Assembly (NCBI GenBank): GCA_919901745.1
Contig: CAKKPP010000032.1
Coordinates: 1 to 63,508, forward strand
DNA: 63,508 nt
Source of the DNA: Chloroflexota bacterium
GTDB taxonomy: Bacteria; Chloroflexota; Limnocylindria; Limnocylindrales; CSP1-4
Reading direction: 5' to 3'
Shown one piece after another: positions 1-9,080 of this stretch (the stretch's first letter is position 1; each line of letters opens with the position of its first letter). A program made the translations under genes and the position numbers. The notes under the pieces were generated by a model. That model made no database searches, was not told the origin of the DNA, and worked only from the letters and a program-made list of their open reading frames with translations.

Positions 1-903
<903 letters not shown>

Positions 904-983
904 TTGCGCAGCCTTGCGGCTGCGACTTGGTCAAAAGGGTCTGACCGCTCGCACATCCTTTACCCGGATTTCCTGTCACTCTT

Positions 984-999
984 CAATTGTTAAGGTGCA
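984..999 (-). promoter_or_regulatory. boxA-like antitermination site in the rRNA leader
   Basis: On the minus strand the leader reads GCACCTTAACAATTG about 80 nt before the 16S 5' end. It resembles the boxA element (TGCTCTTTAACAAT) that loads NusB/NusE on rrn transcripts. Position and strand fit an rRNA leader. The match is by eye. Confidence 0.5.
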
Positions 1000-1134
1000 A
1001 CGTTCGAGGCACAGCGTGCCACCGGCGCAGAGTTCCAATGATGGAGCGTTGCGTTCAAGGTGTCAAACGGGCACAGGCGCCGGGATCGCATCGCGGTCGG
1101 CGGTGGCGCCTCCCCGGAGGCGGCACGAGGGCGA

Positions 1135-1164
1135 AGGATAGGTGAGCCTCGGGAAGCCTGTCAA
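1135..1164 (-). promoter_or_regulatory. Likely rRNA operon promoter
   Basis: The minus strand has TTGACA (1159-1164), an 18-nt spacer and TATCCT (1135-1140), about 230 nt upstream of 16S. A second TTGACA at 1061-1066 has only a poor -10 partner. The whole 904-1247 stretch contains only this leader and promoter; I see no gene in it. Confidence 0.6.
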
Positions 1165-1247
1165 ACGCCGACGCGGCCGGCTCGACGGAGATCCATGCGA
1201 GAAGAAGCGCACGAGGGCGAACGACGCCCGCCAACGCCGGACCGTGG

Positions 1248-1433
1248 TCAGATCGGGCTGCTCTCCACCAGCAGGACGCAGGCCGCGCCGGCGAGCCAGG
1301 CCAGCACGGCCAACTCCGTCGTGGGTGCTGCCCCGCCGACAACGACCAGCAGGCCGTAGACAAGAAGGCCGACGACCGTTGCGGCAACGACCTTGGCGAG
1401 CCGGAGCAGGACTTCGGCAACCAGGTTGGACAC
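1248..1433 (-). CDS. Small membrane protein (61 aa), unknown function
   Basis: This short frame begins with GTG six bases after the recR stop and runs in the same direction. It encodes 61 residues with two hydrophobic segments, roughly residues 12-34 and 38-56, separated by a short GGAAPTTE turn, so a two-pass membrane protein is likely. The basic residues before the first segment suit an N-in topology. I do not recognise a family. Its tight placement at the end of the dnaX-ybaB-recR cluster and its coherent hydrophobic pattern support it as a real gene, but a chance frame cannot be excluded. Confidence 0.55.
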   Translation of the reverse strand: MSNLVAEVLLRLAKVVAATVVGLLVYGLLVVVGGAAPTTELAVLAWLAGAACVLLVESSPI

Positions 1434-1439
1434 GATCGA

Positions 1440-2057
1440 TCAGACCGCCCGACGACCCTGCAGCGCCCGGATGAGCGTGATCTCGTCGGCGTACTCGAGG
1501 TCTCCGCCGACAGGGATGCCGCGGGCGATCCGGGTCACGCTGCCGACTACCGACCCGAGGCGTTCGGCCAGGTACATGGCGGTCGCTTCGCCCTCGAGCG
1601 TTGGATTCGTCGCCATGATGATCTCCTCGAACGGAGCACCATCACGTTTGGCGGCGTCGGCCCGCGCCAGCAGTTCCCGGATCCTGAGCCGGTCAGGACC
1701 CACGCCGTCGATGGGCGAAATGGCGCCGTGGAGGACGTGATACAGGCCCTTGAACTCCGCCGTCCGCTCCAGCGCGAGGACGTCGAGTGGCTCCTCGACC
1801 ACACACAACCGGCGCTGATCGCGTCCAGGGTCGCGGCAGAGGGGACAGAGATCCGCGTCGCTGATGTTGAAGCACTGCGTGCAGAACACGACCTGATCTC
1901 GAACGGCGATGAGGGCGGCGGCCAGGGTCCGCGCCTCGGCGTCGGGCGCTCTCAGGATATGGAAGGTCAGTCGCTGAGCGGTCTTCGGTCCGATGCCGGG
2001 CAGGCGCGCGAAGGCCTCGATGAGTCGCGCGACGGGTTCAATGACCGGACTTGCCAC
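1440..2057 (-). CDS. recR: Recombination mediator protein RecR
   Basis: RecR acts with RecO (and RecF) to load RecA on gapped DNA. The 205-residue protein has the full family layout: an N-terminal helix-hairpin-helix ([11 protein letters not shown], near residues 20-30), a zinc finger with CTQC and CPLC pairs (near 57-75), a Toprim domain beginning [13 protein letters not shown], and a C-terminal segment with [17 protein letters not shown]. Length is normal. The start is GTG. It is downstream of ybaB and dnaX on the same strand, the classic bacterial dnaX-ybaB-recR arrangement. Confidence 0.97.
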   Translation of the reverse strand: MASPVIEPVARLIEAFARLPGIGPKTAQRLTFHILRAPDAEARTLAAALIAVRDQVVFCTQCFNISDADLCPLCRDPGRDQRRLCVVEEPLDVLALERTAEFKGLYHVLHGAISPIDGVGPDRLRIRELLARADAAKRDGAPFEEIIMATNPTLEGEATAMYLAERLGSVVGSVTRIARGIPVGGDLEYADEITLIRALQGRRAV

Positions 2058-2068
2058 GTCGGACGGCC

Positions 2069-2374
2069 CTAGAGGCCGGGGATGCGCAGCCCGCCGGTCA
2101 CGGCGGCCATCTTCTGCTCGGCCAGTTCACGCGAGGCTCGGAGGGCATCGTTCACCGCCGCAACGACAAGGTCCTGGAGCATTTCGACATCGCCCGGATC
2201 GACCGCTGATGGATCGATCGTCACGCTCACCAGCTCTTGCTTGCCCGTCACCGTGGCGCTGACGACGCCACCACCCGCCGACCCGTCGACCGTGGCCGAG
2301 CCAAGTTCGTCCTGGACTCGCAACATCTGCTGCTGCATCTGTTGAGCCATCTTCTGCAGGTTCGCCATGCCCAT
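2069..2374 (-). CDS. ybaB: YbaB/EbfC family nucleoid-associated protein
   Basis: This 101-residue protein begins with a glutamine-rich amphipathic helix ([16 protein letters not shown]) and contains the family's [37 protein letters not shown] core. YbaB dimers bind DNA and are usually encoded between dnaX and recR, as here. An AGGAGG ribosome site sits 11 nt before the first ATG; a second ATG two codons later is also possible. The recR start follows 11 nt after its stop, so co-transcription is likely. Confidence 0.95.
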   Translation of the reverse strand: MGMANLQKMAQQMQQQMLRVQDELGSATVDGSAGGGVVSATVTGKQELVSVTIDPSAVDPGDVEMLQDLVVAAVNDALRASRELAEQKMAAVTGGLRIPGL

Positions 2375-2468
2375 CGGGTGCGCTGCCTCCTCCCTGTGGT
2401 TGTGTCAAGTCTGCGCGATTGCCTGCCGGCGTGCAGCCGTGACTGCTCGTCGACGGGCCGCCCCGACC

Positions 2469-4382
2469 TCAGCCGACCTCCCCGACGTCGGCCGGCTCGT
2501 CGGCAAAGATGCGGCGAGCCTCGGCAAGGACGAACTCCGCATCCGCGTCGGCGCGGACGGGGGCTACGCGGTCGAGATTGGTCGCGACACACCTGACGGA
2601 CACCGAGTGCCCGAGGAACTGGCCGATGCCGTCCTCCAGGTTCGGGCGCCGACGCGTCGCGACCTCTCGCAGGAAGGCCTGATCTTCGGGAAAGCCGAGG
2701 GTCACCACGTTGCCCTCCACCGCGATCGGGCGACAGACCGCGATCAGTGGTTTGGTGGGCGGGTGCTGGCTGATGTGGGCCACGATGCTCGGCCACAGGT
2801 CGCGCAGCCGTTCCAGATCGCCGTCTGGGCTGATCGGGGCGGGTTCGTTCGCGGCGGGTGCGGCGGGTTCGTTCGCGGCGGGTGCGGCGGGTTCGTTCGC
2901 GGCGGGTGCGGCGGGTTCGTTCGCGGCGGGAGCGGCGGGCCCGGTGGGCGGCGAAGCTGGATCCGCCGCGGCCCTGGCATCGCCGACCGTTGCCTCCGGG
3001 ACGGCGACCGGGCCAGTCGTCGCCCGTGTGCGGGCCGGCCGCGGCGAGGGCGCGATTCGGGCTGGTTCGGCTGCAACTGCCGGCCCAGGCGGCTCGGTCG
3101 TGGCCGGTTCGACCTTGGGCGACTCCATCGGAGAACTCGTGCTGGGCGCATGGTTTTCGGGCGGCGCCTCCGTCGCCAACGCCGACGTTCGTGGCTCTCC
3201 AGTGGCGGGACGGGCACGAGACGGTGGTTGGGCCGGCGAGCGTCGGGCGTTCATCGCCGTACTGTCGCGAGTTGGCGACCCGGGGACGATCTCGGACGCG
3301 GCCGACAGGAGTGCCAGCTCGAGTTGCAGCCGCAGCCCACCGATGCCGGCACGGTTCGGGTCGATCGCCGCGAGGCGTCGCGCGGCAGTCGCAAGGCGCG
3401 CGACATCGTGCGGAGACGCCCCGTCGGCCGGCGCACCGCGATCGGGATCGGCGAGCGCGGCGCCGATCGACTCGCGCAGTGCGTCGACGACCTGGTCCAG
3501 GAACGCCCTGGTGTCTCGCCCACGTTCCTCGAGTGCATCGAGCGTGTCGATGCCGACTCGCGGATCGCCATCGACGAGCGCACGGATGAACCCGTCGACC
3601 GCCTCGGCCTCGGCCAGCCCAAGGAGCTCGCGAACATGCGTCTCGGCAAGCCCGTCGGGCGCCGACGCAAGCAACTGGTCGAGCATCGACTCCGCGTCGC
3701 GCATGCCACCCGCGGCGAGGCGTGCGATCAGGTGGATCGCCGGCGGCTCGGCCAGCCGCTCCTCCGCCGCGAGGATCCGCTGCAGCTTGCCCTCGATCTC
3801 GGGGACCGTCAGGCGCCGCACGTCGTACCGCTGGAGCCGCGACAGGATCGCCGGCGGGAAGTCCTGGGGGTGGGTCGAGGCGAACATGAAGACGACAAAG
3901 TCCGGCGGTTCCTCGAGCGACTTCAACAGCGCGTTCCACGCGTCCCTGGTGATCTGATGGGCCTCATCGAGGATGTAGACCTTGCGGCGCAACTGGCTCG
4001 GGGCGTAATTGAGGCGGTCGCGCAGTTCCTTGATCTCGTTGATGCCGCGATTCGACGCCGCATCGATCTCGATCACATCGAGGGTGGTGCCCTCCCGGAT
4101 GACGACGCACTCGGGGCACCGATCGCAGGGGTCGCCGTCGCGCAGGTCCGTGCAGTTCAGCGCCTTCGCGAGGATGCGCGCGAGCGACGTCTTGCCGGTT
4201 CCACGCGGCCCGACAAACAGGATGGCGTGGGCAACCTGGCCCAGGCGAACGGCATTGCGCAGCGTCTCGACGACAGCCTGCTGGCCGACCATCTGCTCGA
4301 ACGTCTGCGCGCGCCAACGCCGATAGATGGCCTGATGCGGCGCGGTCGGCGTGGCGGACTTCTGGGCGATGGACTGGTTCAC
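2469..4382 (-). CDS. dnaX: DNA polymerase III subunit gamma/tau
   Basis: DnaX is the clamp-loader ATPase of the replisome. From the chosen GTG start (MNQSIAQKS...) the protein has 637 residues: Walker A GPRGTGKT at 58-65, a zinc module with a C-x8-C-x2-C spacing (CTDLRDGDPCDRCPEC), Walker B DEAH, then a low-complexity Pro/Ala linker with four PAAPAANE repeats and a C-terminal tau-like domain. A longer frame reaches 4463, but that would run into the SRP RNA; GTG at 4382 has a GGGAG ribosome site six bases upstream and is preferred. I saw no A-rich slippery site for gamma production. Confidence 0.95.
   Translation of the reverse strand: MNQSIAQKSATPTAPHQAIYRRWRAQTFEQMVGQQAVVETLRNAVRLGQVAHAILFVGPRGTGKTSLARILAKALNCTDLRDGDPCDRCPECVVIREGTTLDVIEIDAASNRGINEIKELRDRLNYAPSQLRRKVYILDEAHQITRDAWNALLKSLEEPPDFVVFMFASTHPQDFPPAILSRLQRYDVRRLTVPEIEGKLQRILAAEERLAEPPAIHLIARLAAGGMRDAESMLDQLLASAPDGLAETHVRELLGLAEAEAVDGFIRALVDGDPRVGIDTLDALEERGRDTRAFLDQVVDALRESIGAALADPDRGAPADGASPHDVARLATAARRLAAIDPNRAGIGGLRLQLELALLSAASEIVPGSPTRDSTAMNARRSPAQPPSRARPATGEPRTSALATEAPPENHAPSTSSPMESPKVEPATTEPPGPAVAAEPARIAPSPRPARTRATTGPVAVPEATVGDARAAADPASPPTGPAAPAANEPAAPAANEPAAPAANEPAAPAANEPAPISPDGDLERLRDLWPSIVAHISQHPPTKPLIAVCRPIAVEGNVVTLGFPEDQAFLREVATRRRPNLEDGIGQFLGHSVSVRCVATNLDRVAPVRADADAEFVLAEARRIFADEPADVGEVG
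2838..2933 (-). repeat. 24-bp tandem repeat, four copies, inside dnaX
   Basis: Four in-frame copies of a 24-bp unit (plus strand GGCGGGTTCGTTCGCGGCGG then GTGC) encode the repeated PAAPAANE linker of DnaX. The last copy is slightly diverged at its end. The repeat lies between the ATPase/collar part and the C-terminal domain, where length variation is tolerated. Confidence 0.9.
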
Positions 4383-4419
4383 GGCGCTCCCGCAGGCGGC
4401 GTAACAGGCTGAGGTGAAA

Positions 4420-4688
4420 TGCCGTGCACCCTCCGTCGATCTGGGCGCTTCCGTGCCCACCACCAGGTGCGGCTCGGGCCAGGCCGATCCGCGGCACCCG
4501 GCAAGGTTCGCTTAGTGCTGCTTCCTTCCGGACCTGACACGGTTCGCGAGTTGCCGCTGCGCGGGACCCGACCCTCAACGTCGCTCGAGGTGGCAGCGTT
4601 CGAGAGCGGAGACCTCGGGAGGGAATTCAGCCCTGCTGGAGCGGATTGCAGGTTCAGGGCACCGCTAGTTCCCCGCCTAGCACGGCGC
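4420..4688 (-). ncRNA. ffs: Signal recognition particle RNA, large bacterial form with Alu domain
   Basis: The S-domain tip is unmistakable on the minus strand: GTCAGGTCC GGAAGGAAGCAGCAC. Upstream, CTAGGCGGGGAACTAGCGG and the following CCTGAACC...AGCAGGGCTGAATTCC are typical of a bacterial Alu domain. Ends were set by pairing: GCCGTGC (4680-4686) with GCACGGC (4421-4427), then CCCTCC with GGAGGG and GGTC with GATC. This gives about 270 nt, the large form, rather than the ~110-nt 4.5S type. A TAGACT -10 box lies at 4693-4698. It precedes dnaX, as in many bacteria. Confidence 0.93.
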
Positions 4689-4705
4689 AGGAAGTCTATC
4701 AGGGG

Positions 4706-4793
4706 TGGCGGAGAGGGCGGGATTCGAACCCGCGACGGGTTGCCCCGAACCGCATTTCCAGTGCGGCGCCATAGTCCACTAGGCGACCTCTCC
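4706..4793 (-). tRNA. tRNA-Ser (anticodon GGA), reads UCC/UCU
   Basis: The 88-nt gene has acceptor arm GGAGAGG/CCTCTCC, encoded CCA, a long variable arm, and an anticodon loop CTGGAAA on a CCGCA/TGCGG stem, giving GGA. The T arm is GCGGG TTCGAAT CCCGC. It lies 18 nt upstream of the SRP RNA on the same strand. Confidence 0.96.
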
Positions 4794-4846
4794 CCCGCAC
4801 GGCGCAATCCGGTCGGGGCGTTCCCGACCGGCTGTCGAATCAGGGC

Positions 4847-4932
<86 letters not shown>

Positions 4933-5002
4933 GCGATCGAGGATACCAAACTCGCGACGCGAGACCCTCCAGGCCCTTCGGCCGACGAACCGCCCCCCGA
5001 CG

Positions 5003-5443
5003 CTATGAACGTGCGAGCCCGACAAACAATTCCTCGGCCTCGTCGCGGCGAATCCCGCTCACCACGCGGAGGCGACGGGAAAGGGAGCCGTGATTCGCCA
5101 GCTGGAGGACGGTGCCCGCCGCCCCATCGGTGTCGTTGGGGAGCGCATAGACGAGCGCCTCGACGTCAGCCGCCAGCAGGGCGCCGACACACATCGGGCA
5201 GGGTTCGACCGTGACGAAGATCGTGGCATCGGCAAGCCGCTCCCGGCCGAGGCGGCGCGCGGCCTCGCGCAGGGCGAGGATCACGGCGTGGGCCGTCGGG
5301 TCGCCCGTCTCCTCCACCCGGTCGTGCGCGCGGGCGACCATCGCGTCGCTCACGACGGCCACCGCCGCGTGCGGTCGCTCTCCTCGGGACAGCGCGGCTC
5401 GGCCCTCGGCCAAGGCTTCGCTCATGAACAATTCGTAGTTCAT
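5003..5443 (-). CDS. TadA-like cytidine/deoxycytidylate deaminase family protein with altered active site
   Basis: The 146-residue protein has the TadA/CDA fold: AVAVVSD beta strand, H52 in the PTAHA motif, and the zinc ligands C82 and C85 in PCPMC. TadA converts A34 of tRNA-Arg(ACG) to inosine. However, the catalytic proton-shuttle Glu expected in HAE is Val54 here (codon GTG; GAG would restore Glu), and the usual GHN is AHD. A classical deaminase activity is therefore doubtful. ATG at 5443 is chosen because upstream residues do not match the family; a TATCAT -10 nine bases before it suggests a leaderless mRNA. It is divergent from the phosphofructokinase gene. Confidence 0.8.
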   Translation of the reverse strand: MNYELFMSEALAEGRAALSRGERPHAAVAVVSDAMVARAHDRVEETGDPTAHAVILALREAARRLGRERLADATIFVTVEPCPMCVGALLAADVEALVYALPNDTDGAAGTVLQLANHGSLSRRLRVVSGIRRDEAEELFVGLARS

Positions 5444-5452
5444 CTGGCCGCG

Positions 5453-5482
5453 ATGATACAGGGCCGGACTCCGCGCTAGGAT
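5453..5482. promoter_or_regulatory. Divergent -10 elements between tadA-like and pfp genes
   Basis: The 49-bp gap holds TATCAT on the minus strand (5453-5458), nine bases before the tadA-like ATG, and TAGGAT on the plus strand (5477-5482), ten bases before the pfp ATG. Neither has a good -35. Spacing leaves almost no 5' UTR for either gene. Confidence 0.4.
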
Positions 5483-5492
5483 TGCCGGCGCG

Positions 5493-6683
5493 ATGGCACG
5501 ACGACCGCGGATCGGGATTCTCACGGGCGGCGGCGACGTCCCCGGGCTCAACAGCGTCATCAAGAGCGTCGTCTACCGGGCGTCCGAGTTCGGGTACGAC
5601 GTCCTGGGGATCCGCCGCGGATGGGAAGGCCTCACCCACGTCCGGATCGGGCCGGACCTCGATCCGACGTACGTGCGGGCGCTCGATCGGTCGAACACGC
5701 GCACGATCGATCGCACGGGCGGCACGATCCTCCACACGTCGCGGACCAACCCGCGCCGAATGCGCCGTTCGGCGCTGCCCCCCGGCCTCGACGACGCGAC
5801 GATCGCCGCGACCCAGGTCGACGAGGGCGTCCACGACCTCACCGACCTCGTCCTCGGCAACATCGCGTCGCTCGAGCTGGACGTTCTCGTCACGATCGGC
5901 GGCGACGACACGCTGTCGTTCTCGCGTGTGCTGACCGACCGCGGGGTTCCCCTCGTCGCGATCCCCAAGACCATGGACAACGACGTCCAGGGCACGGAGT
6001 ACTGCATCGGCTTCTCCTCGGCGATCACCCGGGCGAAGGAGCTGATCGATCGGCAGCGGACGACGCTCGGGAGCCACGAACGGATCGGCGTCTTCCGCAT
6101 CTTCGGACGCGACGCCGGGTTTTCAGCCCTGTTCACGGCGTACGTGACATCCGGTCGATGCGTCATCCCCGAGGCGCCCTACGACCTGGACCACCTGGCG
6201 TCGGTCCTGCGCCTCGACCACGAGTCCAATCCAAGCCGCTATGCGTTCGTCATCACGGCGGAAGGGGCGAGGTGGCATGGCGCGCGGCTCGCCGACATCG
6301 GCGAAGCGGACATGTACGGCCATCGCCACAAGAGCAACGTCGGTGAATCACTGGCCGCAGAGCTCAGGGAACGGACGGGGATCGATGCCGTCGCCTCCGA
6401 ACTGACGTACGACCTGCGCAGCGGCCAGCCGGATTCGATCGACCAGATGGTCGCCACGACCTTCGCCAACGTGGCCATGGATCTCATCGTCGAGGGCACC
6501 GTCGGCCGGATGGTTGCCGTTCGGGACGGGCGGTACGCCCACACTGAGCTCCCGCCGCCCGGTTTGGGCCCGCGCACCGTGGACGTCCGAACGATGTACA
6601 ACGAGGAGCGCTTCCGGCCGCGCTACGACGGCAAGCTCGGGGCCCCGATTCTCCTCGTCGGTCTCGAAGCGACCCTGGGCTAG
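5493..6683 (+). CDS. pfp: 6-phosphofructokinase, pyrophosphate-type
   Basis: Phosphofructokinases phosphorylate fructose 6-phosphate in glycolysis. This 396-residue protein has the family glycine loop (GGGDVPGLN, 12-20), GGDD at 136-139 and PKTMDND at 158-164. ATP enzymes carry Gly at the two diagnostic sites (GGDG and PGT); Asp139 and Lys159 here are the known signature of PPi-dependent enzymes, which are reversible. The catalytic Asp in MDND and the GRDAGF and EGA segments are present. The gene is divergent from the tadA-like gene and converges with, and overlaps by four bases, the dehydrogenase gene. The hppA membrane pyrophosphatase in the same window fits a PPi-linked energy economy. Confidence 0.9.
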   Translation: MARRPRIGILTGGGDVPGLNSVIKSVVYRASEFGYDVLGIRRGWEGLTHVRIGPDLDPTYVRALDRSNTRTIDRTGGTILHTSRTNPRRMRRSALPPGLDDATIAATQVDEGVHDLTDLVLGNIASLELDVLVTIGGDDTLSFSRVLTDRGVPLVAIPKTMDNDVQGTEYCIGFSSAITRAKELIDRQRTTLGSHERIGVFRIFGRDAGFSALFTAYVTSGRCVIPEAPYDLDHLASVLRLDHESNPSRYAFVITAEGARWHGARLADIGEADMYGHRHKSNVGESLAAELRERTGIDAVASELTYDLRSGQPDSIDQMVATTFANVAMDLIVEGTVGRMVAVRDGRYAHTELPPPGLGPRTVDVRTMYNEERFRPRYDGKLGAPILLVGLEATLG

Positions 6684-7573
6684 TCGGGCAGACCGGACCG
6701 GCCGCGGATCGAGCGGGCCAGCGCGGAGACATCGTCGTCGGCATGGCCGCGCTCCATGAGCTCGACCTCCAGGCGCTCCGCCAGTTCGGTTACCGGAAGC
6801 TGGGCGCCGACGTCGCGAGCCAACTCCAGGGCGATGGCCAGGTCCTTGTGATGCAGGGCGACCTTGAAGCCGAGCGGGTACTCGTTGGCGATCATCCGCT
6901 CGCTCCGATTGGCCAGCACCCAGCTCTGGGCCGCACCGCCCGACAGCGCCCCGACGACCTGCTCGACGTCGAGGCCGGCCTTCATGGCCAGGACGATCCC
7001 CTCGGCCACGCCGATGTAGGCGCCGGCGAGGATCACCTGGTTGACGGCCTTCACCGCCTGCCCCGAACCGATCGGGCCCACGTGGGTGATCGTCCGGCCC
7101 ATCGCCGCGAGGATGGGCCGCGCCCGCTCGACTGCTTCCGCCTGACCGCCGACGAAGATCGTCAGGGTGGCCTTGCGCGCGCCCTCGCTGCCGCCGGAGA
7201 CCGGGGCGTCGACCATCGCCACGCTGCGCTCGGCGAGGCGGTCGGCAAACGCACGGGTGGCCGAGGGCGAGATCGTCGAGCAGTCGATCACCAGGCTGCC
7301 GGGCCGAAGGGCCTCCGCGGCACCGCCGGGTCCGAACAGGACGGCCTCGACGTCCGGGGTATCGGACACGCAGACGACCGTGACGTCGGCGGTCGCGACC
7401 GCCTGGGCCGGGGTGAGGGCGATGTCCACGCCGGCGGCCCCGAGCTCGTCGAAGGGTCGCCTGGTCCGGTTCCACGCGTGAACCGCGAAACCGGCTGCGG
7501 CCAGGTTGGCGGCCATTGCCGCACCCATGGTCCCGAGGCCGAGGAACGCGACGTGGTCGACCGGTTCGGCCAC
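6680..7573 (-). CDS. NAD(P)-dependent beta-hydroxyacid dehydrogenase (3-hydroxyisobutyrate dehydrogenase family)
   Basis: The 297-residue protein has the N-terminal Rossmann motif FLGLGTMGAAMAANL, the substrate-binding DAPVSGGSEGA segment, and the catalytic lysine in GSGQAVKAVNQ, followed by an all-helical C-terminal domain. Relatives oxidise 3-hydroxyisobutyrate or reduce tartronate semialdehyde or succinic semialdehyde; the substrate cannot be told from sequence. Its GTG start overlaps the stop of the decarboxylase gene (TAGTG), so it is the third gene of a coupled operon behind an MFS exporter-like gene and a PLP decarboxylase. Confidence 0.9.
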   Translation of the reverse strand: MAEPVDHVAFLGLGTMGAAMAANLAAAGFAVHAWNRTRRPFDELGAAGVDIALTPAQAVATADVTVVCVSDTPDVEAVLFGPGGAAEALRPGSLVIDCSTISPSATRAFADRLAERSVAMVDAPVSGGSEGARKATLTIFVGGQAEAVERARPILAAMGRTITHVGPIGSGQAVKAVNQVILAGAYIGVAEGIVLAMKAGLDVEQVVGALSGGAAQSWVLANRSERMIANEYPLGFKVALHHKDLAIALELARDVGAQLPVTELAERLEVELMERGHADDDVSALARSIRGRSGLPD

Positions 7574-9075
7574 TAACCCGTCCTTCCGTCGCGGACGAGG
7601 GCACGCCCGACGGTCAGCACTTCGTCGACGAGGGCGTCGGCGTCGATGAGGCCTCCGCGCGGGTTGATGAAGCACGGCCGGATCGCGTTGTGTCCACGGA
7701 CGCGCGTCGTGGATGGGATGGCGCGGCCACGCGCTCGCACCGCGTGCACGATGTCGTCGTTCAGGGCATCGATCGCCGCGTCGTCCGCCCAACCATCGGG
7801 CCGGAAGCGGAAGCAGCAGATCGACAGAACCGGCTCGGCCAGCAGTTCGAGGTCCGGTTCGCGACGGGCGTGGTCGGCAACCCGGCGGGCGCAGTCGAGG
7901 TCCTTGCCGATCCGCGCACGGATCCCGGATGCCCCGACCTCCTTGAGCAGCGCCCAGACCGCGAGTCCGCGGCTCGGCGTCGAAAAGTCGACGCCGAAGT
8001 CCGGCGAACCGACGCCGAGCTCGTCGAACGGTGACCCCGGGTCGGGCCCGGTCGTCGGCTGGAACTGCGCGTAGTCGCCGCGGTGGACGGTGAGCGCCCG
8101 GCCCAGGATATCGGCATCGCGGACGAACGCTGCACCCGTGCCGACCGGCGTGGCCAGCCACTTGTGCGGATCGACCGCCAGCGAGTCGATCTGCGCGAAG
8201 TCGCCGTAGAGGTGGCGGACGCGCTCGTCGAGGATGCCGAGGGCTCCGTAGGCGCCGTCGGCGTGGAACCAGATTCCGCGGTCGTGGGCGATGGTTCGCA
8301 TCTCATCGATCGGGTCCACGAGTCCCGTGTTCACATCGCCGGCGGAGGCGACGACGGCGACCGGCGTTCGACCGGCAGCAATGTCCTCGTCGATGGCCTG
8401 GCGCAGGGCATCGAGGTTCGGGCGGCGAGCGTCGTCCACGTCGACGTAGTGGACGTTGTCGCGGCCGATCCCAAGGATGCCCGCGGCGCGACCGATGACG
8501 TCGTGGACCTGGGTGGTCGCGTAGATCCGGGGCGATGGCACCGCGCCGATGCCGTCACGGGAGATGTCGATCCCCAGCCGCTCCCCGGCGTGCTGGCGCG
8601 CGGCCGCGAGCCCGACGAGGTTCGCGACGGCGCCACCGCTCACGAAGACGCCCTGGAAGTTCGGCGGGAGGGTGAGCAGGTCGCGCAGCCAGCGGGTCGC
8701 GAGGTCCTCGATCGAGTTCGCGGGGTGGACCCACCAGCGCTGGGGCGCAGTGAACGCGCCGACCAGCGCTGCGGTCGCAGTGATCGTCGTCGGCGCCACG
8801 GTCACCCAACCCGTGAACCCGGGATGGCCGATCGGCAGGCCGTTGGCGATGACGACCTCGTCGAGGAGGCGAAGGACCTCGTCCGCGCCGACACCCTCGG
8901 CCGGCAGCGGCTCCTCGATCTGGGGCAACCAGACCGAGCGCCGCGCGGCGCCGCTGTTCTGTTCGAATCGAAGGAAGGATTCGAGACCGGGGAGCACGCG
9001 CTCCAACGCCTCGGTCAGGCCGTCCGTTCGGGCGGCTTCGGTGTGCGTTGGCGGCATCGGTTCGGTCGTCGACAT
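7573..9075 (-). CDS. Pyridoxal-phosphate-dependent group II decarboxylase
   Basis: The 500-residue enzyme is a fold-type I PLP decarboxylase of the aromatic-L-amino-acid/glutamate/tyrosine group. It has the HPGFTGWV N-terminal segment, SGGAVANLVGLAAAR, the cofactor-contacting HADGAYGA, and the Schiff-base lysine in SLAVDPHKW. Decarboxylation of an aromatic or related amino acid is the usual reaction; which substrate is used is unknown. The ATG start (MSTTEPMPP) follows the MFS gene by five bases, and the stop overlaps the next start. The proximity to the aromatic biosynthesis cluster is suggestive only. Confidence 0.9.
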   Translation of the reverse strand: MSTTEPMPPTHTEAARTDGLTEALERVLPGLESFLRFEQNSGAARRSVWLPQIEEPLPAEGVGADEVLRLLDEVVIANGLPIGHPGFTGWVTVAPTTITATAALVGAFTAPQRWWVHPANSIEDLATRWLRDLLTLPPNFQGVFVSGGAVANLVGLAAARQHAGERLGIDISRDGIGAVPSPRIYATTQVHDVIGRAAGILGIGRDNVHYVDVDDARRPNLDALRQAIDEDIAAGRTPVAVVASAGDVNTGLVDPIDEMRTIAHDRGIWFHADGAYGALGILDERVRHLYGDFAQIDSLAVDPHKWLATPVGTGAAFVRDADILGRALTVHRGDYAQFQPTTGPDPGSPFDELGVGSPDFGVDFSTPSRGLAVWALLKEVGASGIRARIGKDLDCARRVADHARREPDLELLAEPVLSICCFRFRPDGWADDAAIDALNDDIVHAVRARGRAIPSTTRVRGHNAIRPCFINPRGGLIDADALVDEVLTVGRALVRDGRTG

Positions 9076-9080
9076 GGCGA

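Noticed and set aside
2469..4382. Programmed frameshift site for gamma versus tau in dnaX
   Set aside because: No A AAA AAG-type slippery run is present; the gene is GC-rich throughout.
2367..4412. A 681-residue open frame on the plus strand opposite dnaX
   Set aside because: It is antisense to a clearly identified dnaX and is highly Arg/Gly-biased, as expected for a shadow frame in GC-rich DNA.
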